From: Spirochaetaceae bacterium
GTDB taxonomy: Bacteria; Spirochaetota; Spirochaetia; DSM-27196; SKKC01
DNA length: 39,998 nucleotides
Reading direction: 5' to 3'
NCBI GenBank assembly: GCA_003552745.1
Contig: PUOG01000134.1
Location: forward strand, 1-39,998
Numbering within the stretch: position 1 is the stretch's first letter; every line of letters begins with the position of its first letter. A program made the position numbers and the translations under genes. This document shows, piece after piece, positions 22,714 to 31,221 of the stretch. The notes under the pieces were generated by a model. It was given only the letters and a program-made list of their open reading frames with translations, had not been told where the DNA came from and ran no database searches.

Positions 22714-24366
22714 GTGCTTCAGGGAATTCTGCTCGTACTCGCCACAGGTCTGATCGCCGGAGAGATCGCCGCACGGCTGAAGCTGCCGCGGCTGATCGGC
22801 ATGCTGCTCGCCGGCATACTCATCGGGCCCGACCTGCTCGATGTAATGCCGGCGCAGATGAGCGAGCTCTCCGATCAGATCCGGCGCATCGCGCTGCTCA
22901 TCGTGCTTCTGAAAGCCGGACTCGGGCTCGACAAGGAGAAGATCCTGCGCAACGGATCGGTGGCGGTTCGCCTCGGATTCCTGCCGGCGGTAATAGAGGC
23001 GGCGGTCGTGGCGGTCGCCACGCACTACCTGCTCGGATGGGACTGGCTCACCTCGTGGCTTCTCGGATGGGTGATTTGCGCCGCTTCTCCGGCGGTCATC
23101 GTTCCGATGATGCTTCGTCTGAAGTCCGAGGGCTGGGGAGTGAAGAAGGGCATCCCCGACCTCATACTCGCCGGCGGCACCGCGAGCGACGCCACCGCGG
23201 TGACGATGTTCGGCATCTTCCTCGCCTGGATCGTCGACGGGGTTGGAGCCGGCGGGGCAGCGGGGGCGGCCGGCAACCTCAACGCCACAACGAACATCGC
23301 CGGCCGGCTGCTGGACATTCCGCTGCAGATCGGACTCGGCATTCTGTTCGGGTTCATAGCCGGCAAGATTGTCGTCTACCTGCTATCCCGGCGGCAGATC
23401 GCCGAGAGCATCATTCACGAGATGATCGTGTTTCTCCTCTTCGGCTTCGTGCTGATCGTCGCCGACAGCGCCTTGCCGTACTCGGCCTTCCTCGCGATCA
23501 TGGTTATGGGTTTCGTGATTCTCGAGTCCGACGCGGTACTTGCCCGCAGGCTGCGCACCGAAACGAGCAAGATCTGGATCGTCGGTGAGATCTTCCTCTT
23601 CGTCCTGATCGGCGCGGCGGTGAACGTCGAAATCATCGCCGATGCGGGCTCCCGCGGAATAGCCATCATCCTCATCGGACTCCTCATCGGCAGGTGGGCG
23701 GGCATCTTCGCCTCGACCGCATTCTCGAGCCTCACCTACAGGGAGCGACTATTCATGGTGGTCGGCGACATGGCGAAGGCGACCGTCCAGGCGGCCATCG
23801 GCGGGATTCCGCTCGCGATGGGCGTTGCCGGCGGGGAGTACATCCTCGCGATCGCGGTGCTCGCGATTCTCATTACCGCTCCGCTCGGCGCCTTCGGCAC
23901 GGTGTTTCTCGCCCCGCGGATGCTCGAAAAAGGAGAAGTCGACCCCACGAAGATCACGGTGCACGAATCACACCGCTTTCTCGTCGCCTTCGACGGATCA
24001 GCGAGCTCGCATGCGGCGCTGCATCGCGCGGCGCGCACCGCACGCCAGCTCGACGCCGATCTCGTGCTGCTCAACGTCCGTTTCCCCGGAAGCCGCGAGC
24101 TCTCACGCGAGGAGCTCGAGTCCGCCCTCGGCCCTGCACGCGATATCGCCTCCGAGATCGTCGTCGCGCACGGCAGTCCGGCCGAGGCGATCATCGAGAC
24201 CGCCGAAACGCGCGGCGCCGACTACATCTACATCGGAAAGCGCGCGGCATCGACTGCCGAACGGTTGTTCATGGGCGATGTGACCGAAGAGGTCATCACC
24301 CTCGCCGAGATTCCGGTAATAACGGTAGACAGCGGAGAGGAGAAGCCGGCCGCCGAGCCGGCGTGA
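22714..24366 (+). CDS. Kef/CPA2-type cation:proton antiporter fused to a universal-stress domain
   Basis: 550 residues. Residues 1-400 are a CPA2-type antiporter with about 12 membrane segments: LIAGEIAARLKLPRLIGMLL (the family's opening motif), GPDLLDVMP, ICAASPAVIVPMML and ILAGGTASDATAVTM. The last one resembles the Asp-containing ion-binding helix. Residues about 420-535 are a UspA-like domain: RFLVAFDGSASSHAALHRAA, then LVLLNVRFPGS, then YIYIGKRAASTAERLFMGDV and IPVITVDSGEE. The latter carries a G-x2-G-x9-G(S/T)-like ATP-binding pattern in reduced form. The tail probably senses nucleotides and gates transport in the inner membrane. An ATG at 22708 directly abuts GGAGG, so the GTG at 22714, 7 bases from it, is the better start. 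Confidence 0.88.
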   Translation: MLQGILLVLATGLIAGEIAARLKLPRLIGMLLAGILIGPDLLDVMPAQMSELSDQIRRIALLIVLLKAGLGLDKEKILRNGSVAVRLGFLPAVIEAAVVAVATHYLLGWDWLTSWLLGWVICAASPAVIVPMMLRLKSEGWGVKKGIPDLILAGGTASDATAVTMFGIFLAWIVDGVGAGGAAGAAGNLNATTNIAGRLLDIPLQIGLGILFGFIAGKIVVYLLSRRQIAESIIHEMIVFLLFGFVLIVADSALPYSAFLAIMVMGFVILESDAVLARRLRTETSKIWIVGEIFLFVLIGAAVNVEIIADAGSRGIAIILIGLLIGRWAGIFASTAFSSLTYRERLFMVVGDMAKATVQAAIGGIPLAMGVAGGEYILAIAVLAILITAPLGAFGTVFLAPRMLEKGEVDPTKITVHESHRFLVAFDGSASSHAALHRAARTARQLDADLVLLNVRFPGSRELSREELESALGPARDIASEIVVAHGSPAEAIIETAETRGADYIYIGKRAASTAERLFMGDVTEEVITLAEIPVITVDSGEEKPAAEPA

Positions 24367-24450
24367 TCGCCGGCGAGACGCCGGGCCTCGCCGAATCGGG
24401 TGAACTTTCGCTACTTTTGTCTCACCGGTTACCGAGCCGGACAAAGCCGT

Positions 24451-25983
24451 ATGTTTACCGTGCTTCGAATCGCGACCCGGAATCTGAATCAGCACCGCGC
24501 CAAGACGCTCATAATCGGCTCAATAGTAGCGCTTGGCGTCGCAGTCCTTATCGTCGGCAATAGCCTTATGGAGACCGCACGGCTCGGGATTCGGCGGGCG
24601 TTTGTCGAAAACTATACCGGCCACGTCATGGTCAGCGGCCTCTCGCGTGGGGAGATATCGCTTTTCGGGGTCGCGTCGGTCGGCGGCGTGGAAGAGACAC
24701 CGGTGCTGCCGTCGTACCGAGCGATCAGCGAATATGCCGACACTATCGACGGAGTGGTTCGGATGACGCCGCAGCTCACCACGTTCGCACGATTCGGCGT
24801 CGACGAGGTCGACGGCCGCAGCTTCACCCTGCTGTTCGGCGTCGAACCGGAGAGCTACTTCCGCATGTTCGACCGGATCGAGCTCGCAAAAGGGCGCTTG
24901 CCCGGCCGCGGCGAGCGGGGGATCGTTTTGAGCGTGCAACGTGCCGAGGCGCTTATCGACTCCATCCGCCGGAGCGCCGAAGAGAACGACTCTGAGCCGG
25001 AGATCACCGAGCTCGAAACGGGCATGCCGATCGCGCTCTCCTCGGCCGGTTCGGGAGGGTTTCGCATTCGGGTTGTGCCGCTGCTCGGGATCTACGAGCC
25101 GATCAGCGGTGAGGCGGTAGGATCGGAGTATATCGCCTTTGTGGATGCTGCGACGCACCGCGCGCTGACCGGACTCGGTCTCGGTGCGACGGCCGACATA
25201 GAGCTGGACGAGGAGGAGACCGCGCTCCTCGCCGGCGATGATTTTGAGGCGCTGTTCGAGGGCGAGGTCGACGACGATCCGCTCTTTGATGATGGAGATG
25301 ATGGGGGCGACGACCGCGACTGGGACGACCTCTTCGCCGGGCTCGACGAATTGGAGGATGATGATGCGGCCGCCGTCGAGGAGCCCGTTGCCGACGGCGG
25401 CCCGTGGAACTATCTCTTGCTTCGTCTCGACTCGCTTCGCAGCACCGATCGGGTTATCGCGGAGCTCAACGCGTTCTTCGAGAAGGAAGGCATCGCGGCG
25501 ACCGCCTGGGATTGGGAACAGGCCGCCGGCCCGTTCGCGACAACCGCCGATGTCGTGCGCATCGTGTTCAACGTCGCCATTGTCATCGTCGGCGTGGTCG
25601 CGGCCATCATCATCATGAATACCCTCGTGATCTCGGTGATCGAGCGCACCGGCGAGATCGGCACCATGCGGGCGCTCGGTGCACAGCGCTTTTTCGTGTG
25701 GCGTCTCTTCTTCGTCGAAAGCCTGGTCATAACCGGGCTCTTCGGATTGATCGGCATCGGTATCGGGAGCGCTGTGGTGGGAACGCTCAACGTTGTCGGG
25801 ATTCCGGCCACCACCACCTTTCTCGAGGTGATTTTCGCCGGGCCGGAGTTGCGACCGGTTCTCTCGGCCTCGACACTCCTCGGATCGGTCACCGTCGTGG
25901 CGCTGATCGCCGTGCTCTCGCACATCTATCCGGTATCGGTTGCGCTGAAGATCCTCCCGGTTCGGGCGATGAAGGCGGATTAG
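24451..25983 (+). CDS. FtsX/MacB-type ABC transporter permease with acidic periplasmic insert
   Basis: 510 residues. One N-terminal membrane helix (TLIIGSIVALGVAVLIVGNS) and three C-terminal helices (VRIVFNVAIVIVGVVAAIII; LVITGLFGLIGIGIGSAVVG; LGSVTVVALIAVLSHIYPVS) frame a large periplasmic domain. The cytoplasmic motif ERTGEIGTMRALGAQRFFVW couples to an ATPase in this family. Residues about 250-315 are an extraordinarily acidic insert with repeated DDLF-like motifs (FEALFEGEVDDDPLFDD; RDWDDLFAGLDELEDDD), absent from usual FtsX proteins. The ATG at 24451 matches the family start; the open frame to 24400 is rejected. It is the first gene of a permease pair; its stop is 2 bases before the next start. 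Confidence 0.88.
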   Translation: MFTVLRIATRNLNQHRAKTLIIGSIVALGVAVLIVGNSLMETARLGIRRAFVENYTGHVMVSGLSRGEISLFGVASVGGVEETPVLPSYRAISEYADTIDGVVRMTPQLTTFARFGVDEVDGRSFTLLFGVEPESYFRMFDRIELAKGRLPGRGERGIVLSVQRAEALIDSIRRSAEENDSEPEITELETGMPIALSSAGSGGFRIRVVPLLGIYEPISGEAVGSEYIAFVDAATHRALTGLGLGATADIELDEEETALLAGDDFEALFEGEVDDDPLFDDGDDGGDDRDWDDLFAGLDELEDDDAAAVEEPVADGGPWNYLLLRLDSLRSTDRVIAELNAFFEKEGIAATAWDWEQAAGPFATTADVVRIVFNVAIVIVGVVAAIIIMNTLVISVIERTGEIGTMRALGAQRFFVWRLFFVESLVITGLFGLIGIGIGSAVVGTLNVVGIPATTTFLEVIFAGPELRPVLSASTLLGSVTVVALIAVLSHIYPVSVALKILPVRAMKAD

Positions 25984-25985
25984 CC

Positions 25986-27296
25986 ATGAAACTCGTGCTC
26001 ATTGCGTTGCGCAATCTCTCCCGACAGAAGCGTCGCACCACCCTCCTCGCCGGCGCTATCGCATTCGGCGTGATGGTGGTAACCGTAATCAACGGATTCG
26101 CAGGGAGTTTTCTCGAGAACGTGACCGAGAACTTCGGGCAGCTTCTCGCCGGTCACATTTTCGTGGAAGGGGTGGAGCGGCCGGAAGGGACCGACGAGTA
26201 TCAGGTCATCAGGGATGATGCTGCCCTGATCGAGGCGCTGGAGGCATCGGGAGTCGATGCACGATTCGTGACCCGGCGCAGCGACGCCCGCGGTACGATC
26301 GTCTTCGGTGGGCGAACGGCGAATCAGCAGATTGTCGGTGCCGATTGGGACGCCGAGTCTGCGCTCACCGACCGCATTGTGCTCGAGGAAGGCAGCTTCG
26401 ACGCGGTTCGCGGCGGCAACGGGCTCATCGTCAGTCGTCCGGTCGCCGAGCTCCTGCGGCTGGAAGTCGGTGACCCGGTGCTCGTGCGACTCAGAACGGT
26501 CACCGGTTCTCAGAACGTCGGGGAGTTTCGCATAGCCGGTATCGTGTTCGATCCGGGTATCGTCGCCGGGTTGAGCGCGTACGCGGACATCGACTATCTC
26601 AATGAGCTTCTGCAGCTCGAAGGCGGCGAATACCGGCAGTTGGGTGTGTTTCTTCGCACTCTGACCGAGATCGACGAAGCCGCCGACCGTTACTTCGACG
26701 AGCTTTCGCGGCGTGTGTCGATGTTCGACCGCAGCGCTCCGGATGAGGATACCAACCCGATCGCCGCGCTGTTCGAGCAGGCGCGCACTGAAGAGTGGGA
26801 GGGGGTTCGCTACCGGATGTATACCCTGAACGAAGTCGTGGCCGACGCGCAGCAGATCGTTCTCGTTCTCAACCAGGTGAGCATAGTCGTACTGGTGGTC
26901 CTGCTCGGCATCACCATGGTCGGTATTACGAATACGTTCAGGATGGTGATGTTGGAGCGCAAACGTGAGATCGGTACGATGCGTGCCCTCGGTATGCAGC
27001 GCCCGTCGGTGCGCCGGCTCTTTCTTGCCGAAGCGATTCTACTGGCCGCGCTCGGTATTGCGACCGGTCTGATTGCCGCCGGGGCGGTGATGGCGGTACT
27101 CTCACAGATATACATCGGCGTTGATTCGCCGCTGTTCGTGCTCCTGAGGGACGGGTACTTCACGTTCCGGGTGCGCGCGTTGCAGAGCGCACTGCACATC
27201 GGGCTCGTCGCGACGTTCACGCTTGTCGCGGCGTTCCTGCCGGCACGGCAGGCGGCCGCGCTCACGCCGGTAGAGGCGCTTCGCAGCGCAGAGTGA
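25986..27296 (+). CDS. FtsX/LolC-type ABC transporter permease
   Basis: 436 residues with the same plan as its neighbour but no acidic insert. An N-terminal helix (TTLLAGAIAFGVMVVTVING), a periplasmic MacB-type core (about 50-290) and three C-terminal helices follow. The coupling motif is ERKREIGTMRALGMQRPSVR. It presumably pairs with the permease upstream as a heterodimer. The ATPase is not in this cluster. Together with the LolA-like protein downstream, it suggests transport of lipoproteins or lipids out of the inner membrane. The ATG follows the previous stop by 2 bases. The open frame extends far upstream to 25404 inside the previous gene; that part is a shadow. Confidence 0.88.
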   Translation: MKLVLIALRNLSRQKRRTTLLAGAIAFGVMVVTVINGFAGSFLENVTENFGQLLAGHIFVEGVERPEGTDEYQVIRDDAALIEALEASGVDARFVTRRSDARGTIVFGGRTANQQIVGADWDAESALTDRIVLEEGSFDAVRGGNGLIVSRPVAELLRLEVGDPVLVRLRTVTGSQNVGEFRIAGIVFDPGIVAGLSAYADIDYLNELLQLEGGEYRQLGVFLRTLTEIDEAADRYFDELSRRVSMFDRSAPDEDTNPIAALFEQARTEEWEGVRYRMYTLNEVVADAQQIVLVLNQVSIVVLVVLLGITMVGITNTFRMVMLERKREIGTMRALGMQRPSVRRLFLAEAILLAALGIATGLIAAGAVMAVLSQIYIGVDSPLFVLLRDGYFTFRVRALQSALHIGLVATFTLVAAFLPARQAAALTPVEALRSAE

Positions 27297-27307
27297 GGAG
27301 ATTCGAG

Positions 27308-28150
27308 ATGCGTTCATTGGTGAGAAAGCAAATGAGCCATGATGCCGGCGATCCCGCACGTTGGCTGCGCGCCCTGCGATCGGTCTTCGGCGAGCGGATG
27401 ATCGCCCTCCTCCTTGGACTCGCGGTCATGCTCGTTCCCGCGCTGCCGGCCGGCTCGAGCGATGCTCCCGATTTCGACGCGATGCTGCGCGAGATCGACA
27501 GCCTCGGCGAGTTCAACGACCAGGACTTCTCGGGCGTTTATACGATCGTCTCCCAGGTACCCGGACAGGACGATGAGGTGACACAGGCCCGGCTCTTCCG
27601 CCGCGATCGCGCCGACCAATTCGTTCTCATCATCCTGCAGCCTCGTATCCAGCGTGGGCAGGGCTACCTGCGAACCGATGACACCGTCTATTTCTACGAC
27701 CCCGAAAGCCGGCGCTTCGAGCGCACGACGGTGCGCGATTCGATTCAGGGCACCGACGCGCAGAACCGCGACCTCGTTCGCGGCTCGCTTGCCGAAGATT
27801 ACCGTGTCGTCGATTGGGAAATCGGCTCACTCGGCAACTACGAGACCTACATTCTCGACCTGGAGGCGACCGAAACCGGCCTCGACTACGATCGGATCAA
27901 GCTATGGGTTCGCACCGACCGCGCGGTGGTGCTTCGCGAGGAGAACTACAGCGTCTCGGGGCGCCTCCTCCGAACGCTGCTCTTTCCGCGCTACGCGACC
28001 GTCGGGGGGCGCGCGGTGCCGTCACAGATCCTGATCGTCGATAACATCAACGAAGGAGAGCGGACTCAGATCACCTTGCGCGATCCGAGTGTCGCCTCGA
28101 TTCCGGACTCGGTATTTACCCGTGCGTACCTCGAACGCGTCAGTCGTTAG
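27308..28150 (+). CDS. outer-membrane lipoprotein-sorting protein (LolA-like)
   Basis: 280 residues. A long basic leader precedes the hydrophobic signal MIALLLGLAVMLVPALPAGS (about 31-50). The mature part has the strand pattern of the LolA-like lipoprotein-sorting family (PF17131 type): DQDFSGVYTIVSQVPGQDDE, then RGQGYLRTDDTVYFYDPESR, then DRIKLWVRTDRAVVLREENY. It should carry a lipid or lipoprotein across the periplasm. GAGGAG lies 7 bases before the ATG at 27308; a later start at the ATG opening the signal peptide is also possible. It overlaps the next gene by 62 bases and ends the path from permeases to barrel protein. Confidence 0.85.
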   Translation: MRSLVRKQMSHDAGDPARWLRALRSVFGERMIALLLGLAVMLVPALPAGSSDAPDFDAMLREIDSLGEFNDQDFSGVYTIVSQVPGQDDEVTQARLFRRDRADQFVLIILQPRIQRGQGYLRTDDTVYFYDPESRRFERTTVRDSIQGTDAQNRDLVRGSLAEDYRVVDWEIGSLGNYETYILDLEATETGLDYDRIKLWVRTDRAVVLREENYSVSGRLLRTLLFPRYATVGGRAVPSQILIVDNINEGERTQITLRDPSVASIPDSVFTRAYLERVSR

Positions 28151-29750
28151 GCGAACGACGCACCGCGACAGTATCGCGTTTTTCGTCGCGGTCACGCTGC
28201 TGTTCGCCGTAGCGCTTCCGGTGAGGGCGGAGGGCGACGCGCCGGATGAAGACGATACTACCGAGGATGAGTTCGACGACCTCTTCGACAGCGATGACAT
28301 GTTCGACGACTTCGATGAGGAGGAGCCCGACGCCGAACCGCGTCATGACGACGATCCGCTTCTTACCGACGGGGTGGAGTGGAGCGGCCGATTCATCGGA
28401 TCCGCCGATGCGAACTGGACCTGGATCGACCCGTATTCCCGCGGCTTCGGCGAACCGGACTCGACAAGCCTTACCCCGTCGATCGGGGCCGACTTGCGGT
28501 TCGATGTGCGACCCGAACGCGACTACCGGGTATTCGGCTCCTTCCGTATCCGCGGCGGACAAACCGGCGGCGCTTTCGATCCGGTGGCGGTCAGCCCGGA
28601 TGCGCTCGGCGGAGTCGCCGATGCGCTCGATCTCGAACCGGACGAGCTCGACGAACTCATTGAGGCGTTCGGTGAGGGCGTGGCGGCCGGGGAAAGTGAT
28701 TTCGATATCTCGGTCTTCGAGCTGTTCGCCGACTTTCCGTGGGAAGACCGCCTTTTCTTCCGGTTCGGGAAGCACACCATCAACTGGGGGGTCGGCTACT
28801 TCTTCAGCCCGGCCGACGTGCTTAATCTCACTTCGATAGACCCGCAGGATCCGGAAGCCGACCTGGAGGGTCCGATCAGTCTGCGCGTTCTCTATCCGTT
28901 CGGAGATCACAGCGCCTACCTCTACCTCGTTATTCCTGACGCAGCCGAACCGCTCGACATCGCCGTGGCTCCGAAACTCATTTTCGAGGCCGGGAGGAGT
29001 GAGTTGGGCATCGGGGCATACTACCAGCGCGACCGTGCGCCGCGCGGAATCGCAACGATTCGCCGGTCGGTCGGCGAGGTCGATCTCTTCGCGGAGGGCG
29101 TGCTCGCGTGGGGAAGCGACCGGACGTTCCTGCGCGATCGCGAAGAGGGAGCCGCCCCTCCATACGAAACCGTTCGCATCGAAGAGAGGCTCGTACCGAG
29201 CGCCACCGCCGGTGTGCGCTGGTTCGACGATTTCGATCGAGTCGGAAGCGTGCTGCTGGCCGGGCAATATTTCTACAACGGTGACGGATACGCCGATATC
29301 GAGCTTGCCCATGCCGATGAAACGCTGCTGCAGATTGCCACTCTCGTCGCACTGCAGCAGGCCGGGATTGTGCCGACGCCTCCCGGTCAGGAGCTCGTCG
29401 ATCCGGACGACCCGACGATCGCGCTCGCGGATCTCGCGCCGTTGACCACCGGACGGCACTATGCCGCGGCCACCGCCGGCCTCTCGGAGATCGCCGGAAG
29501 CGGATTCGGAGTATCGATCTTCGGACTCGCGAATCTCACCGATCTCTCCGGACTCGTCTCGCCGACGCTCTCCTATAGCTTTCTCAATCGCATGCGAGTC
29601 TCCGCCGGTGCAACGTTCACGTTCGGTGCGCCGGGAACCGAGTTCGGCAACCCCGCAACGCGCTTCCCCGGCGAAGACGGCGGCTTCCCCGATGACGGGC
29701 CGCTGGTAACACTCAATCTTTCATTCAGCCTCGGCGCAGGTAGCTTCTGA
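28089..29750 (+). CDS. outer-membrane beta-barrel protein with acidic DDLF N-terminus
   Basis: 553 residues from a GTG at 28089; another GTG at 28122 is equally plausible. The signal peptide is RDSIAFFVAVTLLFAVALPV. Residues about 50-88 are very acidic with DDLF-type motifs (TEDEFDDLFDSDDMFDDFDE). The rest is made of alternating amphipathic strands typical of a porin-like barrel: FRVFGSF-type pairs, DRLFFRFGKHTINWGVGYFF, RVLYPFGDHSAYLYLVIP, VLLAGQYFYNGDGY. It ends in GPLVTLNLSFSLGAGSF, with a terminal aromatic as needed for barrel insertion. I infer an outer-membrane pore or lipid acceptor working with the permease/LolA-like genes. The long overlap with the previous gene suggests coupling. 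Confidence 0.8.
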   Translation: MSPRFRTRYLPVRTSNASVVRRTTHRDSIAFFVAVTLLFAVALPVRAEGDAPDEDDTTEDEFDDLFDSDDMFDDFDEEEPDAEPRHDDDPLLTDGVEWSGRFIGSADANWTWIDPYSRGFGEPDSTSLTPSIGADLRFDVRPERDYRVFGSFRIRGGQTGGAFDPVAVSPDALGGVADALDLEPDELDELIEAFGEGVAAGESDFDISVFELFADFPWEDRLFFRFGKHTINWGVGYFFSPADVLNLTSIDPQDPEADLEGPISLRVLYPFGDHSAYLYLVIPDAAEPLDIAVAPKLIFEAGRSELGIGAYYQRDRAPRGIATIRRSVGEVDLFAEGVLAWGSDRTFLRDREEGAAPPYETVRIEERLVPSATAGVRWFDDFDRVGSVLLAGQYFYNGDGYADIELAHADETLLQIATLVALQQAGIVPTPPGQELVDPDDPTIALADLAPLTTGRHYAAATAGLSEIAGSGFGVSIFGLANLTDLSGLVSPTLSYSFLNRMRVSAGATFTFGAPGTEFGNPATRFPGEDGGFPDDGPLVTLNLSFSLGAGSF

Positions 29751-29795
29751 CGCGGATACCGCGGCGCTTTCGACGGTACATCTGTGACGTAACCG

Positions 29796-30500
29796 CTACA
29801 GTCCGCTGATGCCCGACATCCCGCCGTCGACACCGAGCACCTGCCCGGTAACCCACTGCGATTCGGGTCCGAGAAAGTAGCAAACGGCCGCGGCGATATC
29901 GTCTACCGTACCGACGCGCTTCAACGGATGTCGCTCGGCCGCGCGCTCGCGCTTCTTCTCGTTGTCGAGAAGCCGAGAGGCGAGTGGTGTATCGGTCAGT
30001 GAAGGTGCAACAACGTTCACTCGCACCCGCTTCGACGCAAGCTCGGCCGCGAGCGAGCGGCCGAGACCGACGATCGCCCCCTTTGCCGCCGCGATCGAGG
30101 TATGGAAGTTCATTCCGACGTTCGCGGCAACGGTCGATACGAATACGACCGACGAACCGTCACCTCCGGTAAGAGCCGGGAGAACGTGCTGCAGGACACG
30201 AACCGCTCCGAGCACATTCACATCGAAATCGGCAGCAAACTGCTCCGGCTTTAGACTTCGGAAGGGAGCGAGATTGATGGTGCCGGGCGCATAGAAGAGC
30301 CCGTCGAGCCGTTCCGGTACCGGCAAATTGTCGGGGAGAGCTTCGCTGATATCGATCTGCCGGTACACGACCTGATCCAGACCGTCGAGATCGGGCTCTG
30401 ACCTGCGAGCCCACACCTCGACCTCGTCACCCCGCGCCGTAAGACGACGCGCAACCTCGCGCCCGATTCCACTGCTTCCACCCACGATGAGATAGTTCAT
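29796..30500 (-). CDS. SDR-family protein lacking the catalytic Tyr
   Basis: 234 residues. The Rossmann nucleotide motif is LIVGGSSGIGREVARRL, with the Asn motif VNVLGAVRVL, the Ser region VVFVSTVAANVG and the C-terminal GQVLGVDGGMSGISG. In place of the Tyr-x3-Lys catalytic pair the sequence reads HTSIAAAKGAI: the Lys is there but the position four before it is Ile. I recall a subfamily with just this FHxSIAAAKG pattern, so it is not a random mutation. Its reaction is uncertain: reduction by another mechanism, or cofactor-dependent regulation. The ATG at 30500 has a poor Shine-Dalgarno. It follows the regulator gene on the same strand by 88 bases and might belong to that transcript. Confidence 0.85.
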   Translation of the reverse strand: MNYLIVGGSSGIGREVARRLTARGDEVEVWARRSEPDLDGLDQVVYRQIDISEALPDNLPVPERLDGLFYAPGTINLAPFRSLKPEQFAADFDVNVLGAVRVLQHVLPALTGGDGSSVVFVSTVAANVGMNFHTSIAAAKGAIVGLGRSLAAELASKRVRVNVVAPSLTDTPLASRLLDNEKKRERAAERHPLKRVGTVDDIAAAVCYFLGPESQWVTGQVLGVDGGMSGISGL

Positions 30501-30588
30501 AGTACTCAGAAAGTACGCATCGCTCACCGGACCGGCAACACGCAGGGCACTGGAAGTACGCCGTTCGCCGGCACAGATCCATCGGCTG

Positions 30589-31221
30589 TCACCGCAAACT
30601 GCGGTAGTAGAGAATCGCAAGCTGGGTGCGATCGCGAACGTCGAGCTTCACCAGCATCTCGGAGATGTAGTTGCGCACCGTCCCGGGGGAGAGATTGAGC
30701 TTTGCGGCGATCTCCTTGTTCGACAACCCTTCGGCAATCAACACGAGTATGTCGTTCTCTCGCGGTGCGAGCCCGAGCGCCGGCGTGGGCGTCGACGGTG
30801 ACGCCTGCATTATCTGCCCGAGATGACGCGCGACCTCGTTCTGGAGCACCGTTTGCCCTCTGGCCACCGCACGGACACTCTCTACGATCGCATCGGCCGC
30901 CGAGCTCTTCAGGAGGTAGCCTTCCGCTCCGAGCGCTATGGCGCTGCGGATGTATTCGCTATCGTCGAAAGTGGTAAGGATGATGACCTTGACCCCGGTC
31001 TCCGCCTTTATCGCTCGCGTCGCCGACACGCCGTCCATTACCGGCATGCGGATGTCCATGAGCATCACGTCCGGATTCTCACGGCGGCAGAGCGCGACGG
31101 CTTCTTCTCCGTCGGCGGCTGAACCGACGAAATCGATATCTCCGTGCGTCTCGAGGATTGCGCCGAGCCCGTCGCGCACGAGCCCGTCGTCGTCAGCAAT
31201 TCCTACTCGTATCGCGTTCAT
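30589..31221 (-). CDS. NarL-family response regulator of the ABC-linked two-component system
   Basis: 210 residues with a canonical receiver: acidic pair in GIADDDGLVRDGL, phospho-acceptor Asp56 in VMLMDIRMP, switch Thr in ILTTFDD and Lys in GYLLKSS. The LuxR HTH is LAPRENDILVLIAEGLSNKE, then LSPGTVRNYISEMLVKLDVR. The upstream kinase gene ends 29 bases inside this gene, so the two are translated together. It should control the transporter operon, perhaps through the inverted repeats near 35655-35682. Its fully normal receiver contrasts with the two orphan regulators at 12876 and 16809. Confidence 0.92.
   Translation of the reverse strand: MNAIRVGIADDDGLVRDGLGAILETHGDIDFVGSAADGEEAVALCRRENPDVMLMDIRMPVMDGVSATRAIKAETGVKVIILTTFDDSEYIRSAIALGAEGYLLKSSAADAIVESVRAVARGQTVLQNEVARHLGQIMQASPSTPTPALGLAPRENDILVLIAEGLSNKEIAAKLNLSPGTVRNYISEMLVKLDVRDRTQLAILYYRSLR

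Noticed and set aside
24520..25923. 467-codon minus-strand open frame opposite the first permease
   Set aside because: The translation is charged and featureless, while the plus strand encodes a complete FtsX-type permease with all helices.
28140..29459. 439-codon minus-strand open frame opposite the barrel gene
   Set aside because: There is no ribosome site or domain; the plus strand has a signal peptide and barrel strands.
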